From contig JAUCEF010000007.1 in the NCBI GenBank assembly GCA_033558025.1, positions 6,696,001 through 6,760,000 of the forward strand: a DNA stretch of 64,000 nt, given 5' to 3'. The position numbers and the translations under genes were made by a program. The DNA is from Phytophthora sp. 'mugwort'. Taxonomy: Eukaryota; Oomycota; Peronosporomycetes; Peronosporales; Peronosporaceae. Below are positions 1 through 11,722 of this stretch, piece after piece (the stretch's first letter is position 1; the number at the start of each line of letters is the position of its first letter). Under the pieces are notes generated by a model that saw nothing but the letters and a program-made list of their open reading frames with translations, was not told the origin of the DNA and searched no databases.

Positions 1-950
1 CCGTCTTCGAGCTGAAGGAAGCATCCGTGTTCGGTTTCACGTGAGTCGAAGAGGCCGTGCCCGTGAACTACAATCGTCACCCTGGACCCTGCATTGCATG
101 GTGTGCTACCCCAGTCGCATCGGGCTTTACTCTCGGAGCAACGTCGTCAACGCCGTTTTTACAAGCAAGCGGACGTTTCGCACCGGCTCTCTAGACGGTG
201 CCAGACTCACTCGTGATTGTGAGTATGGCAAGCTTTCGGCTGCAAAGGCGCAAGAAAAGTATGAGCGGTTGGCTGCCGAGAAGGCTCAGGAAGTGCAGCG
301 ACTTAACCAGAAAATACGTGTTCGGGTTGAGTCAGGACCAAGAGGTTGAGCGCGCCTTCGGGGTTCAGCGCCTTACCATGGGAGCCATTGCGGGCATACT
401 GGATGATCGTGGCAGCGCAACATGCCTTGGAGATTATTCTATGAACAGTGATAATATGCATGCATGTTTTAACACGGGAGACAAATATATTTGCAGCATC
501 CATCGCTTGCATGAATTTGTTCTCAGCAGTGGTAGGAATAAATTGATTGGTCAATCCGCCGGAAAAATGTTGCACGTACAATGATAGACTGCGCTGATGC
601 TAGAAATACAAATTCGCAACTGCATCAGGGTGGAAGTATTGCAATACCCAATTGCATTGAATACCACAATACCCAACTGCGAGCGCTATCTACATCAATC
701 TAGATCGCTGTGGGAGCCCTCGTTGTGTGAATTCCCTGATTACTTGGCCACGAATCGCAAGTCCCAGAAATCCCTGTTTATCTTCAGGAACGTGATGGCT
801 TCAAACAGGACTGGAGTCATGTGAGATCTGCGGTCAATCATGACATACTTTGCCGAGCTAAATGACCTCTCGACTGATGCTGATGTCTTGTGCAAGAAGC
901 TTAGGTCTGCGTGAAGAAGGTGATCACTTGGTTGGAGGCGAGGTTGCTCC
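1..950. other. Unassigned repeat-like flank, no convincing gene
   Basis: Only short, frame-shifted ORFs are present. One plus-strand frame (about 198-584) contains VERAFGV near 350, a heptad common near the C-terminus of PIF/Harbinger-type transposases. The residues around it do not continue the family pattern, so this is only a hint of a decayed transposase tail. Around 630-690 the phrase CAATACCCAA followed by CTGC or TTGC occurs twice. No host gene can be supported here. Confidence 0.25.
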
Positions 951-954
951 CAGT

Positions 955-1156
955 TGTAGTGCCTCGCACCAAGTAGAGTTGATAATGAATATATAGGTAG
1001 TATGGCTAGCTACCTTCTGCGACTAGCTCAATATGAATTGTCTCTATGTTTGCTTCCGTCTTGAGACTGTGTAGGCTGTTACTGTCGTCACCATGATCGA
1101 GGCGTTGCTGGCGCCACTGTCACTATCGCAGGTGGCGCAAGCTTCGATCGCCAACA
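955..1156 (-). repeat. 3' LTR of Copia element A
   Basis: On the minus strand a purine-rich tract (GAGGAGGAG, 1157-1170) is followed directly by TGTTGG, the usual polypurine tract and LTR start of a Copia element. The coding region for RNase H ends just upstream at 1192. The far edge is set at the plus-strand TGTAGTGCC near 955, giving TG...CA ends, but there is no second LTR to confirm it, so the length of about 200 bp is an estimate. Confidence 0.5.
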
Positions 1157-1191
1157 CTCCTCCTCAAGAGCGGTAGTCGTGGTAATACAGT

Positions 1192-3780
1192 TCAGTGCTG
1201 GTTGGAATGTGGCATGACCAATTTGAGCATGGCCACGTTGCGGCTGTGCAAGATGCTACCCAGTGGCTTAGTCAGGATGTCGGCTTTCATCTCCGTAGTC
1301 GGGCAATAGTGAACTTGGATACCTTCCTTACGGATGGCGCCGCGTGTGAAGTGGAATTTAATGTTGATGTGTTTCATGCGGGCCGTTGTCACGTCGCTCT
1401 CCATATTTTTTATTGCACTTTGATTGTCAATGTGCAACATGACATCGTTGTGTAGCTCGAGCTCATGGATAAGTTGTTTCACCCATAGACAGTCCTGAAC
1501 CGTTGTTCCACCAGTGATATATTCAGCCTTCGCAGTAGACAAGGCTACGGTACTTTGCTTCTTGCTGTACCAAGCAATGAGCATGTTGTTCATTGTGAGT
1601 AGTTCGCCTGACGTGGATTTGGCGTCCCTCGTACCAGCCCAGTCAGCATCGCTGTAGATGGCGACGTCCATTGGTGTATGTGGAGCTTGAGGCTGAGGGA
1701 ACATAAGCTTCAGGTCTTGAGAACCACGAAGATAACGCAGGACTCGTTTCACGACTGTCCATTGTACAGCGTTAGGAGTTGAGACAAACCGCGCAAGATA
1801 ATTCACCGTAATCGTGATGTCTGAGCGAGTGTCCATGCTGAGCCAAAGCAGTGAGCCAAATTGTCTCTGGATAATGTCCGAGTCGAGAAATGGCTCAGAG
1901 CCTTCATCACGGAGGTCTCGAGCTGACTCCATTGGTGTTGCCACCGGACGGCATTTTTCCATGTCAAGTTTCACCAGCAAGCTGTCATATGGGCGGCCTG
2001 ATGCAGATATATGCCGTCGTCGCTTTGGTCGATGTGGATACCAATACATTTCTTCCAGAATCCATGTCCTTGATCTCAAATTGGTCTGCTAACTTCTGTA
2101 TCAGCCAATCCGAATCACCTTCTCGCTGACTGACCACTACTACGTCATCCACGCATTGTTCTAGTACTGTCAACTTGCCATTATTGCGTCGAAAATCGAG
2201 GCATGGATCGAGATGGCTTCTCACGAACGCCACTTCGAGCAGAAAGTTATGAAGTGTCGTTCCAGAGCTTCCCGCTCTGCTTTAATCCGTATAGAATATT
2301 TTGCAACAGCAGACACTTTCTTTTTTGGTATTGAGAAACCGAATGGAGCGCACATGTAGATAGGTCTGTCTAAGTCTGCTCGGAGGTATGCATTTGGTAC
2401 GTCACCTTATCGTATGACGGCATGCCAAAGCAAGGGCGACGATCAGTAACATCTCGCAATCTTCAGCACTGGCGCAAAAGTCTCACCGAAATCAACACCA
2501 AACATCTGGTTGAAGCCGCGGCATACTAGTCTGGCTTTGAACCTCACCAGCTCGCCTCTGTTGTCAACCTTTATCTTAAACACACATTTGGATTTCCGCC
2601 ATGGGGAACATCTACTATTCCCAAGTAGCGTTGCTCGCAATGGTTCGTAGTTCCTCCTGCATGTCGCTTTCCCATTCACGCCAATGAGGGCCATTCATCG
2701 CCTCCTTCACAGAAGTAGGTTCCTTAGTGCAGCCATCTACTTGTAGCGTCGCATATGCTGTATCTCCTTCCAGTCCTATCGTAAGGAGTGCAGCGACTGG
2801 AGTGACGAATTCATCAAGAAATAATTTACGCAGGCGAACGTCAGCATTTGATAACGCGCGGGTGCCGCGGTTCAAGCCGAAAATGCGTTGAATGGCACTC
2901 GAATTGAGGTTGTGTTGCTCTGATGAGATGTCCCACTGAAGGTCGTCGTTTTTATCACTGTTCACGGACTCGTCGCCATTTCTTAGTGATATGTTTCTGG
3001 TTGGCACGTCTGAGCGGTTGTCGGGTATGCCAGATTTTGCTGGATTTTTGATGTGGTCAGCGGCGACAGCATCCTTGTATCGCCCTACAACGCGCGGATC
3101 TATGCGATCAATATTCTGAACGTGAGTTGTAGAAATAATTCGCTTGATCCGAGGAATGAAAACATGGTATGCTTTCTTCTGCAAGTTGATGCCAAGGATG
3201 ACTCCTTTTTCCGCACGTTTCTTAGCTGATTTATTTGCTGCGTGAGCAATGTGGCTCGTGCATTTTGCGCCAAAACGGAGTATATGAGAGACATTGGGCA
3301 CTGTACCCGTCTGCGCCTCAGTGGAGATGCGTGATCAGCATTTGCACGCGTTGGCAGCTAATTGCGAATATAGCTGGCGTAATGCACGGCGTTACCTCAG
3401 AATCGTTTTGGCAATGCCGAGGCCCACAACCATTGCGCGAGCAGAGTCCATCACAGTCCTGTGAAATCGCTGTGCCTCGCCATTAGATGAGGACATGTCA
3501 CATTCAGTCAGCTGGTGGCGGATGCCGCGGTTGCGAATGAACCGGTCGAATCTGTTGCTCAAGAACTCATCACCACCATCAGACCGAATCACTTTCACCT
3601 GGATATCGAACTGTCGCTCAAACCCACTGACAAAATCCACCAAATGTCCTTCCGTGTCGCTCTTTTTCGGTGCAAGTAGATGCGGCTGTAATTTGTGGAA
3701 TGGTCCACGATAGCGAGCATGTGCTTATGGCCTAGGCGGTCGGGTGCCATGTCGGTCTTTAGTCGACGCATAGTGTGGCG
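1192..3780 (-). pseudogene. Copia element A polyprotein remnant (integrase, RT, RNase H)
   Basis: Fragments of a Ty1/Copia polyprotein lie in the expected order on the minus strand but in different frames. They are: the integrase core start with TDMAPDRLG (about 3760), integrase DDE segment IRSDGGDEFLS (3580), integrase C-terminal region (3100-3300), RT start with [12 protein letters not shown] (2540), the RT catalytic motif as CVDD rather than YVDD (2150), and RNase H with YSDADWAGTRD and LSTAKAEY (1500-1660). The tail ILTKPLG sits near 1270. Gag and protease are absent, so the element is truncated at its 5' side near 3780. Multiple frameshifts mean it cannot act autonomously. Confidence 0.9.
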
Positions 3781-4181
3781 CCGGGTTCATCACAGTATTA
3801 CTGTACAAATCTCGTTTTAGCAATAGAAGTCTATTATACCTTTGGCTAAAATACAAAATCTACATCAATTGATGCGCATATAATCTCGACTCCTGTGCGA
3901 AACGTGCCATCGTCCTAGCTAAAACAACTAGTTAACTTATCTACCATCCTGCACGAAAAACTTCATCGAAAATATATTCGGCGTGCTCTGTTATTCAGCG
4001 TTCATTAACAGGATAGCCTTCATTTACATGTACATCGCATCGCGCATAAGACCGTCTTTTCGAAAGCCCTCCCCAAATATAGGCACAGCAAGAAGTGGCC
4101 TTCATTTTGGTGGTTGCAGTGATTGCGGTGGGATAAGCAGTGTATGCGATAATTAAGGTTGCACGGATTGCTTTTCCGCTC
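3781..4181. other. AT-rich gap without a gene
   Basis: This stretch lies between the truncated Copia and the left edge of the inverted duplication. Only short ORFs with no recognisable motif occur, and I see no LTR or terminal repeat in it. Confidence 0.4.
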
Positions 4182-4402
4182 GATCGCGTGTTGGTTAACA
4201 CGCAGATGGATGACAAAACAAATTGAAGTCACAGTATCTCGGTATTAATAGGGGTATAAAATGCGTAGCTGGAGCACGTAAAACCTTCGTCGTCGAACAG
4301 AATGTGGATAGGGTTACAATAGATTGCCTTTACTGTGTCCTCTAACGCTATAACAGTTGCGTCGGTTGCATACATAGTTCTTAAGGGTAAAATAGATTGG
4401 GA

Positions 4403-5409
4403 GAGGAACTTCCAAAAGACAGTAGATATGTACTGAATTGTCCCTCCAGGCCAGTTAATTACTAATGTGTGGGCGCTTCCTCAGTACATTGTTGCGCTTG
4501 TTGCTAAGTTCGTCTGCAGGGACTAACCAGCAGTACCTTGCTAAATGCGTATTCGTTTTGCGTGCAAGGCAAAATCACGAGACACCGGGGAGTTTCCTTG
4601 AAACGCAGTAAAAATACATGAAGGCGCCCCAGCGCTCCACTTGTGATTGAAGACCTGCTGCTATTAGTATTTAAACAGATAGTGAATCGCAGATCGCATG
4701 AAGCTTGTTTGGGTGTTAGATCGGGATCGGTAGCGGCTCATGGCAGGTTTTGAACAGCAAAACCGCTCTTCTCTTCATTGAGGGTGACACTATTTTAAGT
4801 CACTGCGATGGCTTGGAACTCGGCGAACTAAACTGGAATTCATTCTTTAATTTGCTAGATGCCTCCTCTCAACAAACGACAACACACACACGCAACTTCA
4901 AACGTCAGACTGATGGCTCATTCTGGAGGCTCAAGAAGAATCAGAGCATTCCGCCCACCGAACCGTCTGAAGAACGAGAGGATACCCCAGTAGAGCGCGA
5001 CACTGGGCTCTTTGGCGGTACAAGAGCTCGTCGGGGCCATGCCGAACGAACGTACGAGGTCGAGCGTGTGTACGCAAAGCGATGGGTACACAAGCTCGAG
5101 TTCTATCTCGTTCAATGGGCTGGCTGCCGAGACCTCACTTGGGAGCCCATAAGAAACTTACCTGGAGGATCAAGGTCGACTTTGATTGATATCGAAACAA
5201 TCGACTTTGTATGGCTGTACCAGCCAACTCGAGGTCGACGTCGGAACGCCAAGGACCCGATTGGTGCAGCTTGCGCATCCTCACTAGCTAACCTGCTGGT
5301 CACTAAGTTCGAGCTGCAAACCTAATACATACTGCATCAGTAGTCCCTTTCATCTTTCGGTCGAGACAATTCAGTACATATCTACTGCACGATGGAAATT
5401 CCTCGATAT
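4403..5409 (+). mobile_element. Terminal-inverted-repeat transposon with chromodomain ORF
   Basis: The ends are inverted repeats of about 40 bp. The left starts GAGGAACTTCC and runs on through AGTAGATATGTACTGAATTG; the right end, read in reverse, starts GAGGAATTTCC and contains the same 20-mer. The block is flanked by ATTGGGA on both sides (AGATTGGGA left, ATATTGGGA right), a 7-9 bp imperfect target duplication. The right arm of the inverted duplication carries a single AGATTGGGA followed directly by CCATAAAA, that is, the empty site. A 9-bp duplication would fit MULE and 8 bp would fit hAT; no transposase is encoded, so the element is probably non-autonomous. Confidence 0.75.
4750..5325 (+). 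CDS. Chromodomain-containing ORF inside the TIR element
   Basis: A 191-codon frame (with a non-ATG first codon as listed, so the true start is unclear) ends at 5325. Residues about 104-145 fit a chromodomain: YEVERVYAKRW followed by KLEFYLVQWAGCRDLTWEP and then a leucine-containing tail. The aromatic positions Y, W and W expected of a methyl-lysine cage are present. Chromodomains are common at the C-terminus of Gypsy integrases, so capture of a retrotransposon tail by this element is the likeliest origin. It could instead be a degenerate host-derived copy. Whether it is expressed cannot be told from sequence. Confidence 0.5.
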   Translation: MNSKTALLFIEGDTILSHCDGLELGELNWNSFFNLLDASSQQTTTHTRNFKRQTDGSFWRLKKNQSIPPTEPSEEREDTPVERDTGLFGGTRARRGHAERTYEVERVYAKRWVHKLEFYLVQWAGCRDLTWEPIRNLPGGSRSTLIDIETIDFVWLYQPTRGRRRNAKDPIGAACASSLANLLVTKFELQT

Positions 5410-5435
5410 TGGGACCATAAAAAACAGATGTGCTT

Positions 5436-6050
5436 AAGTAGCGATGGCGCCCCCCCCCCCCCCCCCCCCCCGGGGAGAACGCATTAAAAACACACAACAA
5501 ACAGATGCCTTCATCACTTACATTTGCTTTTGTATGGGAGGGCATACCTTTAGTGGGATGCTGCATAAATGGATCCTCCGCGCTTCGCTCCGCTCGCGGT
5601 AATATGATGTACGTTCGGGTGAGTGCAGTGCGCGGCTCGCGGAGGAGCTCGGCGCTGGGCCCGCCTCCTCAAATACCGCGCGGCCCTGCTTCGCGGGCTC
5701 TCCGCATGGGTTTGCTTTGGCTACGCGACCGGTTCTCAGAAGATTGGATCAACAAGCAAGACAGCATCTCTGAAATCGAGTGCTCGGTGTAGTTTGGGCG
5801 ACCCGGAAGTTCCGCTGTTACTTGGACAGGAGGGAGTTCGACCTGTACACGGACCACCAAGCTTTAACTTGGGTATTCAGCCCTTGTAACCGTACCGGGA
5901 ACGCTAAGTTCGCACCCGCCCACCTTATTTGACAACCATGCCTTTTATGTTTTATGTGTTATATGTCGCCTCTCCTTTTTGCGTTATTCAGAGATTCGTC
6001 TGGTTTCTATTATTTTCTCATTATCCCCTCAGTGTGAATATCTACTGTTG
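5436..6050 (+). mobile_element. Left-arm-only insertion with a Gypsy RNase H fragment
   Basis: This block separates two sequences that are neighbours in the right arm: TGCTTAAGTA (5427-5435) and AAGCTCAACAC (about 6057). It opens with a poly-C run of about 22 nt near 5450. At about 5815-5925 a plus frame reads YLDRREFDLYTDHQALTWVF, the DHQALTW region of Ty3/Gypsy RNase H, then breaks. A GC-rich stretch lies around 5580-5720. The block looks like a fragment of a decayed Gypsy element; no clean target duplication is visible. Confidence 0.55.
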
Positions 6051-6685
6051 GGGTAAAAGCTCAACACAAAAAACACGGGCCCCGATGACGGGCCTAAGTA
6101 GTTGTTCCCTCTCACCTTTTGAACGTAATATGGAATACTAAATCGTTAAAATTCCACTCTCGGGGTGCTTAACTATAGGAAAATCACTTTGTGCATAAGG
6201 AAGTTCAGCAAGGACATCTGCTGCTTATGCCATTGCTTCCTACCTAGCCCTCGTATTAATAGTTCCCGCTGCATCTCACGAAGTCCCCTGGCAGATTTGC
6301 CCGTTGAAGTAGCGCGGATGAGAAGCTTGGCGATCCACTTGAGGTCGTCCTATACGTCTCCAGGCTCCAGCTCGGCATCAGAAGCGAACCCATATCCATA
6401 GGCTCGTCATCCTTGGCGCTATTATATCTCCTCGACACTGCAAAAGGCTTTCGTCAGGGGCTCGTCTATCGTGATATCTCTGGTGTATCGAGAGCGCCTT
6501 CATTGACATCGGGTTTCAGACACGGATGCGCTAGAGCATGGCCGAGCGAGTGAGTTATTGAGCAAGGCCGAAGGGATGTAGGAGATTGGTTGTGAGAGAA
6601 CCAATGGCTACATGTACCCAATAGATGGTATTAACGGCTGTTCCAGTATTCTGGTATACCCCCTGGGCGAGGAACACCCTTAGCG
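6051..6685. repeat. Diverged outer segment of the left arm
   Basis: Reverse-complement homology to 29390-29990 is easy to see, for example the shared cores TCGGGTTTCAGACA/TGTCTGAAACCCGA and GGCTGTTCCAGTAT. Short plus-strand frames in both copies share the phrase ARMRSLAIHLR/TRMRSLATHLR, so this may be an old coding repeat, but no known domain is recognised. Homology stops at CCCTTAGCGA (6685), where the DIRS element begins. Confidence 0.6.
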
Positions 6686-7149
6686 AGAATGGAAACTTTC
6701 CGGCGGAGATGAAAGGGAAAGTAACTTTTGAAGAAACTCCTGAAGCAGTATCCTCAACACATCATGTACCAGAAACAGACGCTGGCCATGCGGGACAGTT
6801 TTGCAACCGTCCCTGCGGTCTTATCCAAGCATCTCTCAAGATAGACTAGCTAGGTAGAGGGAGACAAAGCTCGCTTGCAAATTTGCACTCTTAGCCTAGA
6901 AGTAGCGCTCAAAACCTCTCAACCTACCACGGTCGCCCCTGTGACTCCCACAGCTCTCCGCGCTGTAAAGTTGGTCCTATTGCTGCGGGAGAAGCCGGTG
7001 CAGCCTCCGCCAACGTGGACCAAATGTTCGAGCCTGAAAACGACGACGATGAAATCTTCAATGAGTGAGAGCCAATAGTCAATGACCTGTCCGGACGAGC
7101 GCCCGCGACTGCATCCCACATTGCGTGGCCAACCCGTAAACATGCTCAT

Positions 7150-8311
7150 TTGATTGCCCCGTCCACCCTGCCTGACACCGACGATATCGTCTTAGAAACT
7201 ATCGCATTAAGCCCGGACCTGCTACTCCGAACTGCGCAGCAGTACCTATTCCCAGCCGCCCAATTTGCCTTTACGAATCGCACTGTGCTACCCGCTCCAC
7301 CGCTAGACCCAACGATCATGGACGAAGTCGGATTTGCAGAACAAGCGCTCGTCAATAAAACAGGTGCGCAGATTGTACCGTGTCGCGTTTACGCTTACTG
7401 TGACGCAGCAGTCTGTCCACAACAAGTTACGGCTTCCGATCATCAAGGTAAGAGTGCATCTGAATATCTTGACGACCTAGTCAACTTGAACTTTGTTCCC
7501 ATCTGTGTCTGCTCGGGGTACTGGTACGCGTGTACGATGTGCAATCTGGAAGCGGTGGACTGTCGATCACGCACTTCCCGCCTGTGGACCAACTGGATAG
7601 ATTGAAGTGGCAACTAGAAGGCGGTGCAAATTAATCAAGCTTTCGGGCCAAACTTGAACGCGCTGATAGCAACACGGGCAAAGACTATCCAGGTCATTGA
7701 ATCCGCCTGCCAATCATTGTCGATTTATGCAGGTGAATTCTCCTCGAGTGACTTCAAAGCAGCAGTTGCGTCGCTGGTAACCCTGGTCCAGCTGATTAGC
7801 AGTCAATCATTTCACCAGGAGGTCGACGGCCTTCCTTTTCTCGTCTTTGGATCAATACAACGCTGGAAAAGTACCTTGTGGCAGGCGAAATGCGCTCGCT
7901 AGTTTCCCGGAGTTTCTCAGTTCAATTTGATGCGTCAAATCACGATCTCCAGTAGTTGTTGCAAGTCATGAACGCTCCCAAACCGCAGCGCATGAAAGAG
8001 GAGCTGGAACGAGTCAGTCAGAGCCGACACCACACGCGCAACGCAAACAGGTGCGCTAACACGATAGTACGCTTCGGACCACGTCTCAGTCGGAATTGCC
8101 AAGAGCATGGACGAGCATACTCCGAGTGAAAACGGTAAAAGCTGTGCCTTCAGTTCCTCTCCGTCCGGGGATGCAAGTCCACCAAGGCCGCACCGTGCAT
8201 CACAGGACGAGCCAACTTCGAGCCCGAGTTCCTACACCCCAAGATCAAAGCACTGATCAAGAAAAAATTCGGGGGACTCAAACCTAAGTTCGCGTCATTG
8301 TGATGGTGCCC
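7150..8311 (+). pseudogene. Gag-like ORF1 remnant of the DIRS element
   Basis: A 151-codon frame (7150-7605) with no recognised domain is followed by further short frames. Near 8140-8310 another frame reads KLCLQFLSVRGC and ends KKKFGGLKPKFASL. A cysteine-bearing LC..FL...GC segment at the gag C-terminus is plausible for DIRS elements. Assignment rests mainly on position upstream of the RT; the sequence alone would not identify it. Confidence 0.45.
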
Positions 8312-9225
8312 AGTCGATGTCGGGGTGCCATCGTCCTGGGTGTTTCCCCCCTACCGAAATCGGTAGAAATGCACGCTCCTCTCCCGAGTTTCGACCCGCC
8401 AATGCATCTCCGCCTACACGAACTTGTAGTCGGTGTACACAGAGCGAAACCACGTTCCAACCATCATAAACACAGTCGTTAGCAGTCAGTACATATTGCC
8501 ACCAAGAGCCAGCTGCTCCCGATCGTCTCGACATGGACGTGTACGCTGGACCCTCCATCTTCAGCCACGATGGAAGGTCAATTTAGGTGCCAGCTACCCC
8601 AAGAATCGTCTTACGATTTCCTAGGTGCACTGGTCCCATCACTGGTTTCAACAGTGAGTGGTCAATCGTCAGCGCCTCATGCGGACATTCCACACTATTG
8701 AAACGGTACTCCGTCGCTGTCAGATACAACATTTCATAAAATTCGCAGTCTCTTAGAGGAGGAGCTACTTTGTGCTGAGCAAAGAACAAGTCGCCGCCTA
8801 CATGACTTGGGGTTCCGTCGGGGTCGCCCGTCCGACAAACTCGATACGATCGCTCAACAGAGTCTGTCCGAGGTCATACGCAAGCACATCTGAATGCGGC
8901 AGCAACTGCTCGTCTCATTTGAGGCGAGACAAGCAGCGATCCTCGACCAAACAAGGCCTTCCAGCCCGAAATCGTCTGCGGTCTGCTTGAAGGCTATGAA
9001 CACCTTGGCGTCGGGCTGAAAGTTATGATGAACGGTATTTAACCCACGTGACTATCCAAGCCTCCGGCTCGTTCACCACCGAAGAATCATCAATCGTGTC
9101 AACGATACTTATGGCCAGTGCTTCGCAGCATCCGCGATGGTCAAGACACTAAAAGGTACATGTGGTTAACGATGACATCCTGAGTTTGTGGTCTGCAATT
9201 ATCTGTAGCCCCTTGGTGCAGTGGA

Positions 9226-10566
9226 AAGAAGGGCGTTGACCCCAGTGAGGAAATACGTGTGATTCAAGACCTTTCCTTTCCACCTGGCGAGTCGATAAAC
9301 GCGTACTTCGACAAGGATGGTGCTCCTGACATTCATTACAAGTACGTTACCGCGCTAGCGGACCGGATTGAGTGTCTGCACCGTCAGTATCCTCTTCTGG
9401 TGATAAAAATCCTAAAGTGGGACGTGAAGTCCGCATATCGACACGTCATGACATTAGCCGGCAATGTTCACTAGATGGCAGCTCGCATACCAGAAAAGAA
9501 GCTCTGATTATCGACTAGTCGGCACCATTCGGGTGGACTGGATCGCCTCCCTTTTAAGGTGCCTTCGGCCGAGCCATCACGCGGTTAGGTGAGCACAACG
9601 CTCCGTCTTCCGTCTCGGGAGCACTGAAGGACACCCCTTTTTCGGGTTTGAATGGGTCGACGATCACATACTGATCGAGTGTGACATCGAAAACAGACTC
9701 GAACGAGCTGTAAGCCACTACAACATCTTGGCCATTCTCGACCGTGCGATCAATGATAAGAAATTCACGCGGTGGGAAACAGGACTTGCTGTCCTCGGGC
9801 TCAATTGGATACAAACCAACGGACTGTTTCAACGCCCCCAAAGAAAAATTCAGAAATCGCTAGCTCGTGTAAACGAGATGCTGAGCAAGCGCTCGGCAAG
9901 TAAGACGGAATTGAGGAAGCTCATGGGCAGTTTGAGGCGTGTATGTTCGCGTTTGCGAACCACACGACCATTTTATCAGCGCTTACAGCGCATGCGCAAT
10001 GCCACCCCGCGCTTCGGACGCATCAACTTTTCGGCTGGAGCGTTGCTGGATCTGCATGGGTTCTCGCACATTCTCCCTTATGGTCATTTACAGGAACTAC
10101 CGTTATCAGGCTTCGGTAGCTCAAGATCCGGTGTCCAACTGGAACATTTACATGGACACCTCACTAACGTTGGCCTGGCGGTCATCAATCCTGTGGTCGA
10201 CGAGATTCTGTAGTTAAAATTTGACGAAGAGGAACTGTCACGGATAAATCAGCCATGCATGACAACCAATTCTCAATCAATGCCCGGGAACATTTCTGCG
10301 TCGTTCTTGCTGTTTGGGCATGGGGCTCTTCTTGGGCAGACGCCATCAAAGGAAAAACAACACTCATAACGTGCAGGAGCAATAATATATTTCCGCAGTA
10401 GCTTGGATCAACTCATTAAAATCTCCTAACCCGACCAGGCAAGAACTGACAAGGGCCATCGGCCTAGCCGAAGCTTTCAACATCCGTGTACTGGCCAAAC
10501 ATCTACCGGGTGCTTCCAAAATTTCATGGGCATCTCCTTCGATCGACAATGGGCTAATATTTCTGC
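9226..10566 (+). pseudogene. DIRS reverse transcriptase and RNase H remnant
   Basis: The RT N-terminal part lies at 9259-9474, with KWDVKSAYRHV matching the first catalytic-aspartate motif of DIRS RTs. Connection/thumb-like sequence follows at 9728-10213 (NWIQTNGLFQRPQRKIQKSL, then RKLMGSLRRVCSRL). RNase H is visible at about 10270-10560: INAREHFCVVLAVWAWG, then SNNISAVAWINS, then LPGASKISWAS, a good fit to the DIRS RNase H. The central RT region around 9480-9720 is broken by stops and the YxDD motif cannot be read. Confidence 0.8.
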
Positions 10567-11669
10567 TAGGTGGTCACCGATTCACGTACACGACAACTCG
10601 AGGCACATCTACTGCAACTTCTCGACCACCTACAAACCCAGTCACTGGCCAACAGCTCTAAAGTCAAGTACAGTACAACATGGAGACAATGGGAACATTG
10701 GTGCAACCTGCTTAGATTCCCGGTGTGGCTTTCCGCCGATCCACACACACATTCCCATCCACTCGCCCTTTTGCTGTCTACTGCTGGAAATTTGGCTGGA
10801 ACACCGATGGTATCGGCGATGCGGCCTCAACCGTCCTCTCCAAAATCAGTCACCTCTCGTGGTATCATCAGCGATCTATCGGTTATTCAGTCGCCTCCCC
10901 GGCGATCGCCTTGCAATCACCGGCTGCGACGACAAGCCGTTGCACCAACGAAAGAACCCCTGTCACTATTGCAATCCTACGGGAAATGCACTAGTCCCAC
11001 AACTTCAGCGACCATCAAGACCGCGTTATCTGGTGGGGGGCTGCGTTCCTGGGTTGGTTCCATCTTCTCCGAAGATCGGAATATCTCGCGGAAGTAGACA
11101 AAGCGCACGACTTGGCTTTAAACCGAGCCGACGTTCGATTCCACATAAGCGATGACACACAAGCAGCGCTTTTTTGATGAGGTATCACAAGCATCAGTTC
11201 GATTCCGAGGTGGAAAAGGTGATCAATTTCTCCATGGGGCGACACGGACGGTAGGGCGCTCGGGTTCGACTTGGCTGTATCGCATCCAGCGCTCTAGTAT
11301 TTAGCAAGCAACCACGAGAAGCAGCATCTCGCGGTAGCCGACCAATATGCTCCATCAACGCCGATTCTATTTCCCCAGATCAAGAGCATGTCAAACCTCA
11401 GTAAATCCGCAGCAGCAGCTTTGGGCGAGGATCCAAGCCGCGACGGCACGCATTCGTTAAGAAGCGGAGGGGCTGCCGCGCTATTCGGCGCTGGTGCCGA
11501 CAGCAGCACCATCAAACAGTTTGGGCGCTGGAAATCTGACGCGTATGAGCGATCATCCGGCTCGACAGCCGACAAGAAAGTTGCACTGGTAAACTCGATG
11601 GTATCAACGACGGCGTCAGCGGCGACATCCAATGGGCAACCGCAGCAACAAGTGCTACGGCGCCGCTAA
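10567..11669 (+). pseudogene. DIRS tyrosine recombinase remnant
   Basis: The core-binding domain is recognisable at 10570-10760 (LANSSKVKYSTTWRQWEHWC). After a frameshift the first catalytic region FHLLRRSEYLAEVDKAHDLAL occurs near 11062-11125, in which the conserved Arg can be placed. The second region HSLRSGGAAALFGAGAD then FGRWKSDAYER lies at 11450-11555, giving the H-x-x-R pair and the nucleophilic Tyr. Several frames are needed, so it is a pseudogene. In DIRS elements this enzyme replaces the DDE integrase and inserts circular DNA. Confidence 0.8.
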
Positions 11670-11722
11670 TACCACCATCATTTTTAGTACTGCATCAAAA
11701 GCAGTACGCCCCCAGTGGTCGA

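Larger units (their letters stand above)
6686..11722 (+). mobile_element. DIRS-type tyrosine-recombinase retrotransposon, inserted in the left arm
   Basis: This block of about 5.0 kb interrupts the left arm between CCCTTAGCGA and GACTGAAAATAA; in the right arm the equivalent sequences are adjacent. It carries, in order, gag-like fragments, RT, RNase H and a tyrosine recombinase, the arrangement of the DIRS order. No target-site duplication is evident, as expected for elements integrated by a tyrosine recombinase. A 7-bp hairpin (GTACTGC, 7-nt loop, GCAGTAC) lies about 30 nt from the 3' end. Many stops and frameshifts are present, so the copy is inactive. The exact terminal repeats could not be resolved by eye. 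Confidence 0.85.

Noticed and set aside
5440..5475. Poly-C tract as a functional element
   Set aside because: Homopolymer runs also occur at 13969, 21860, 35557 and 50163 in decayed sequence; slippage explains them.
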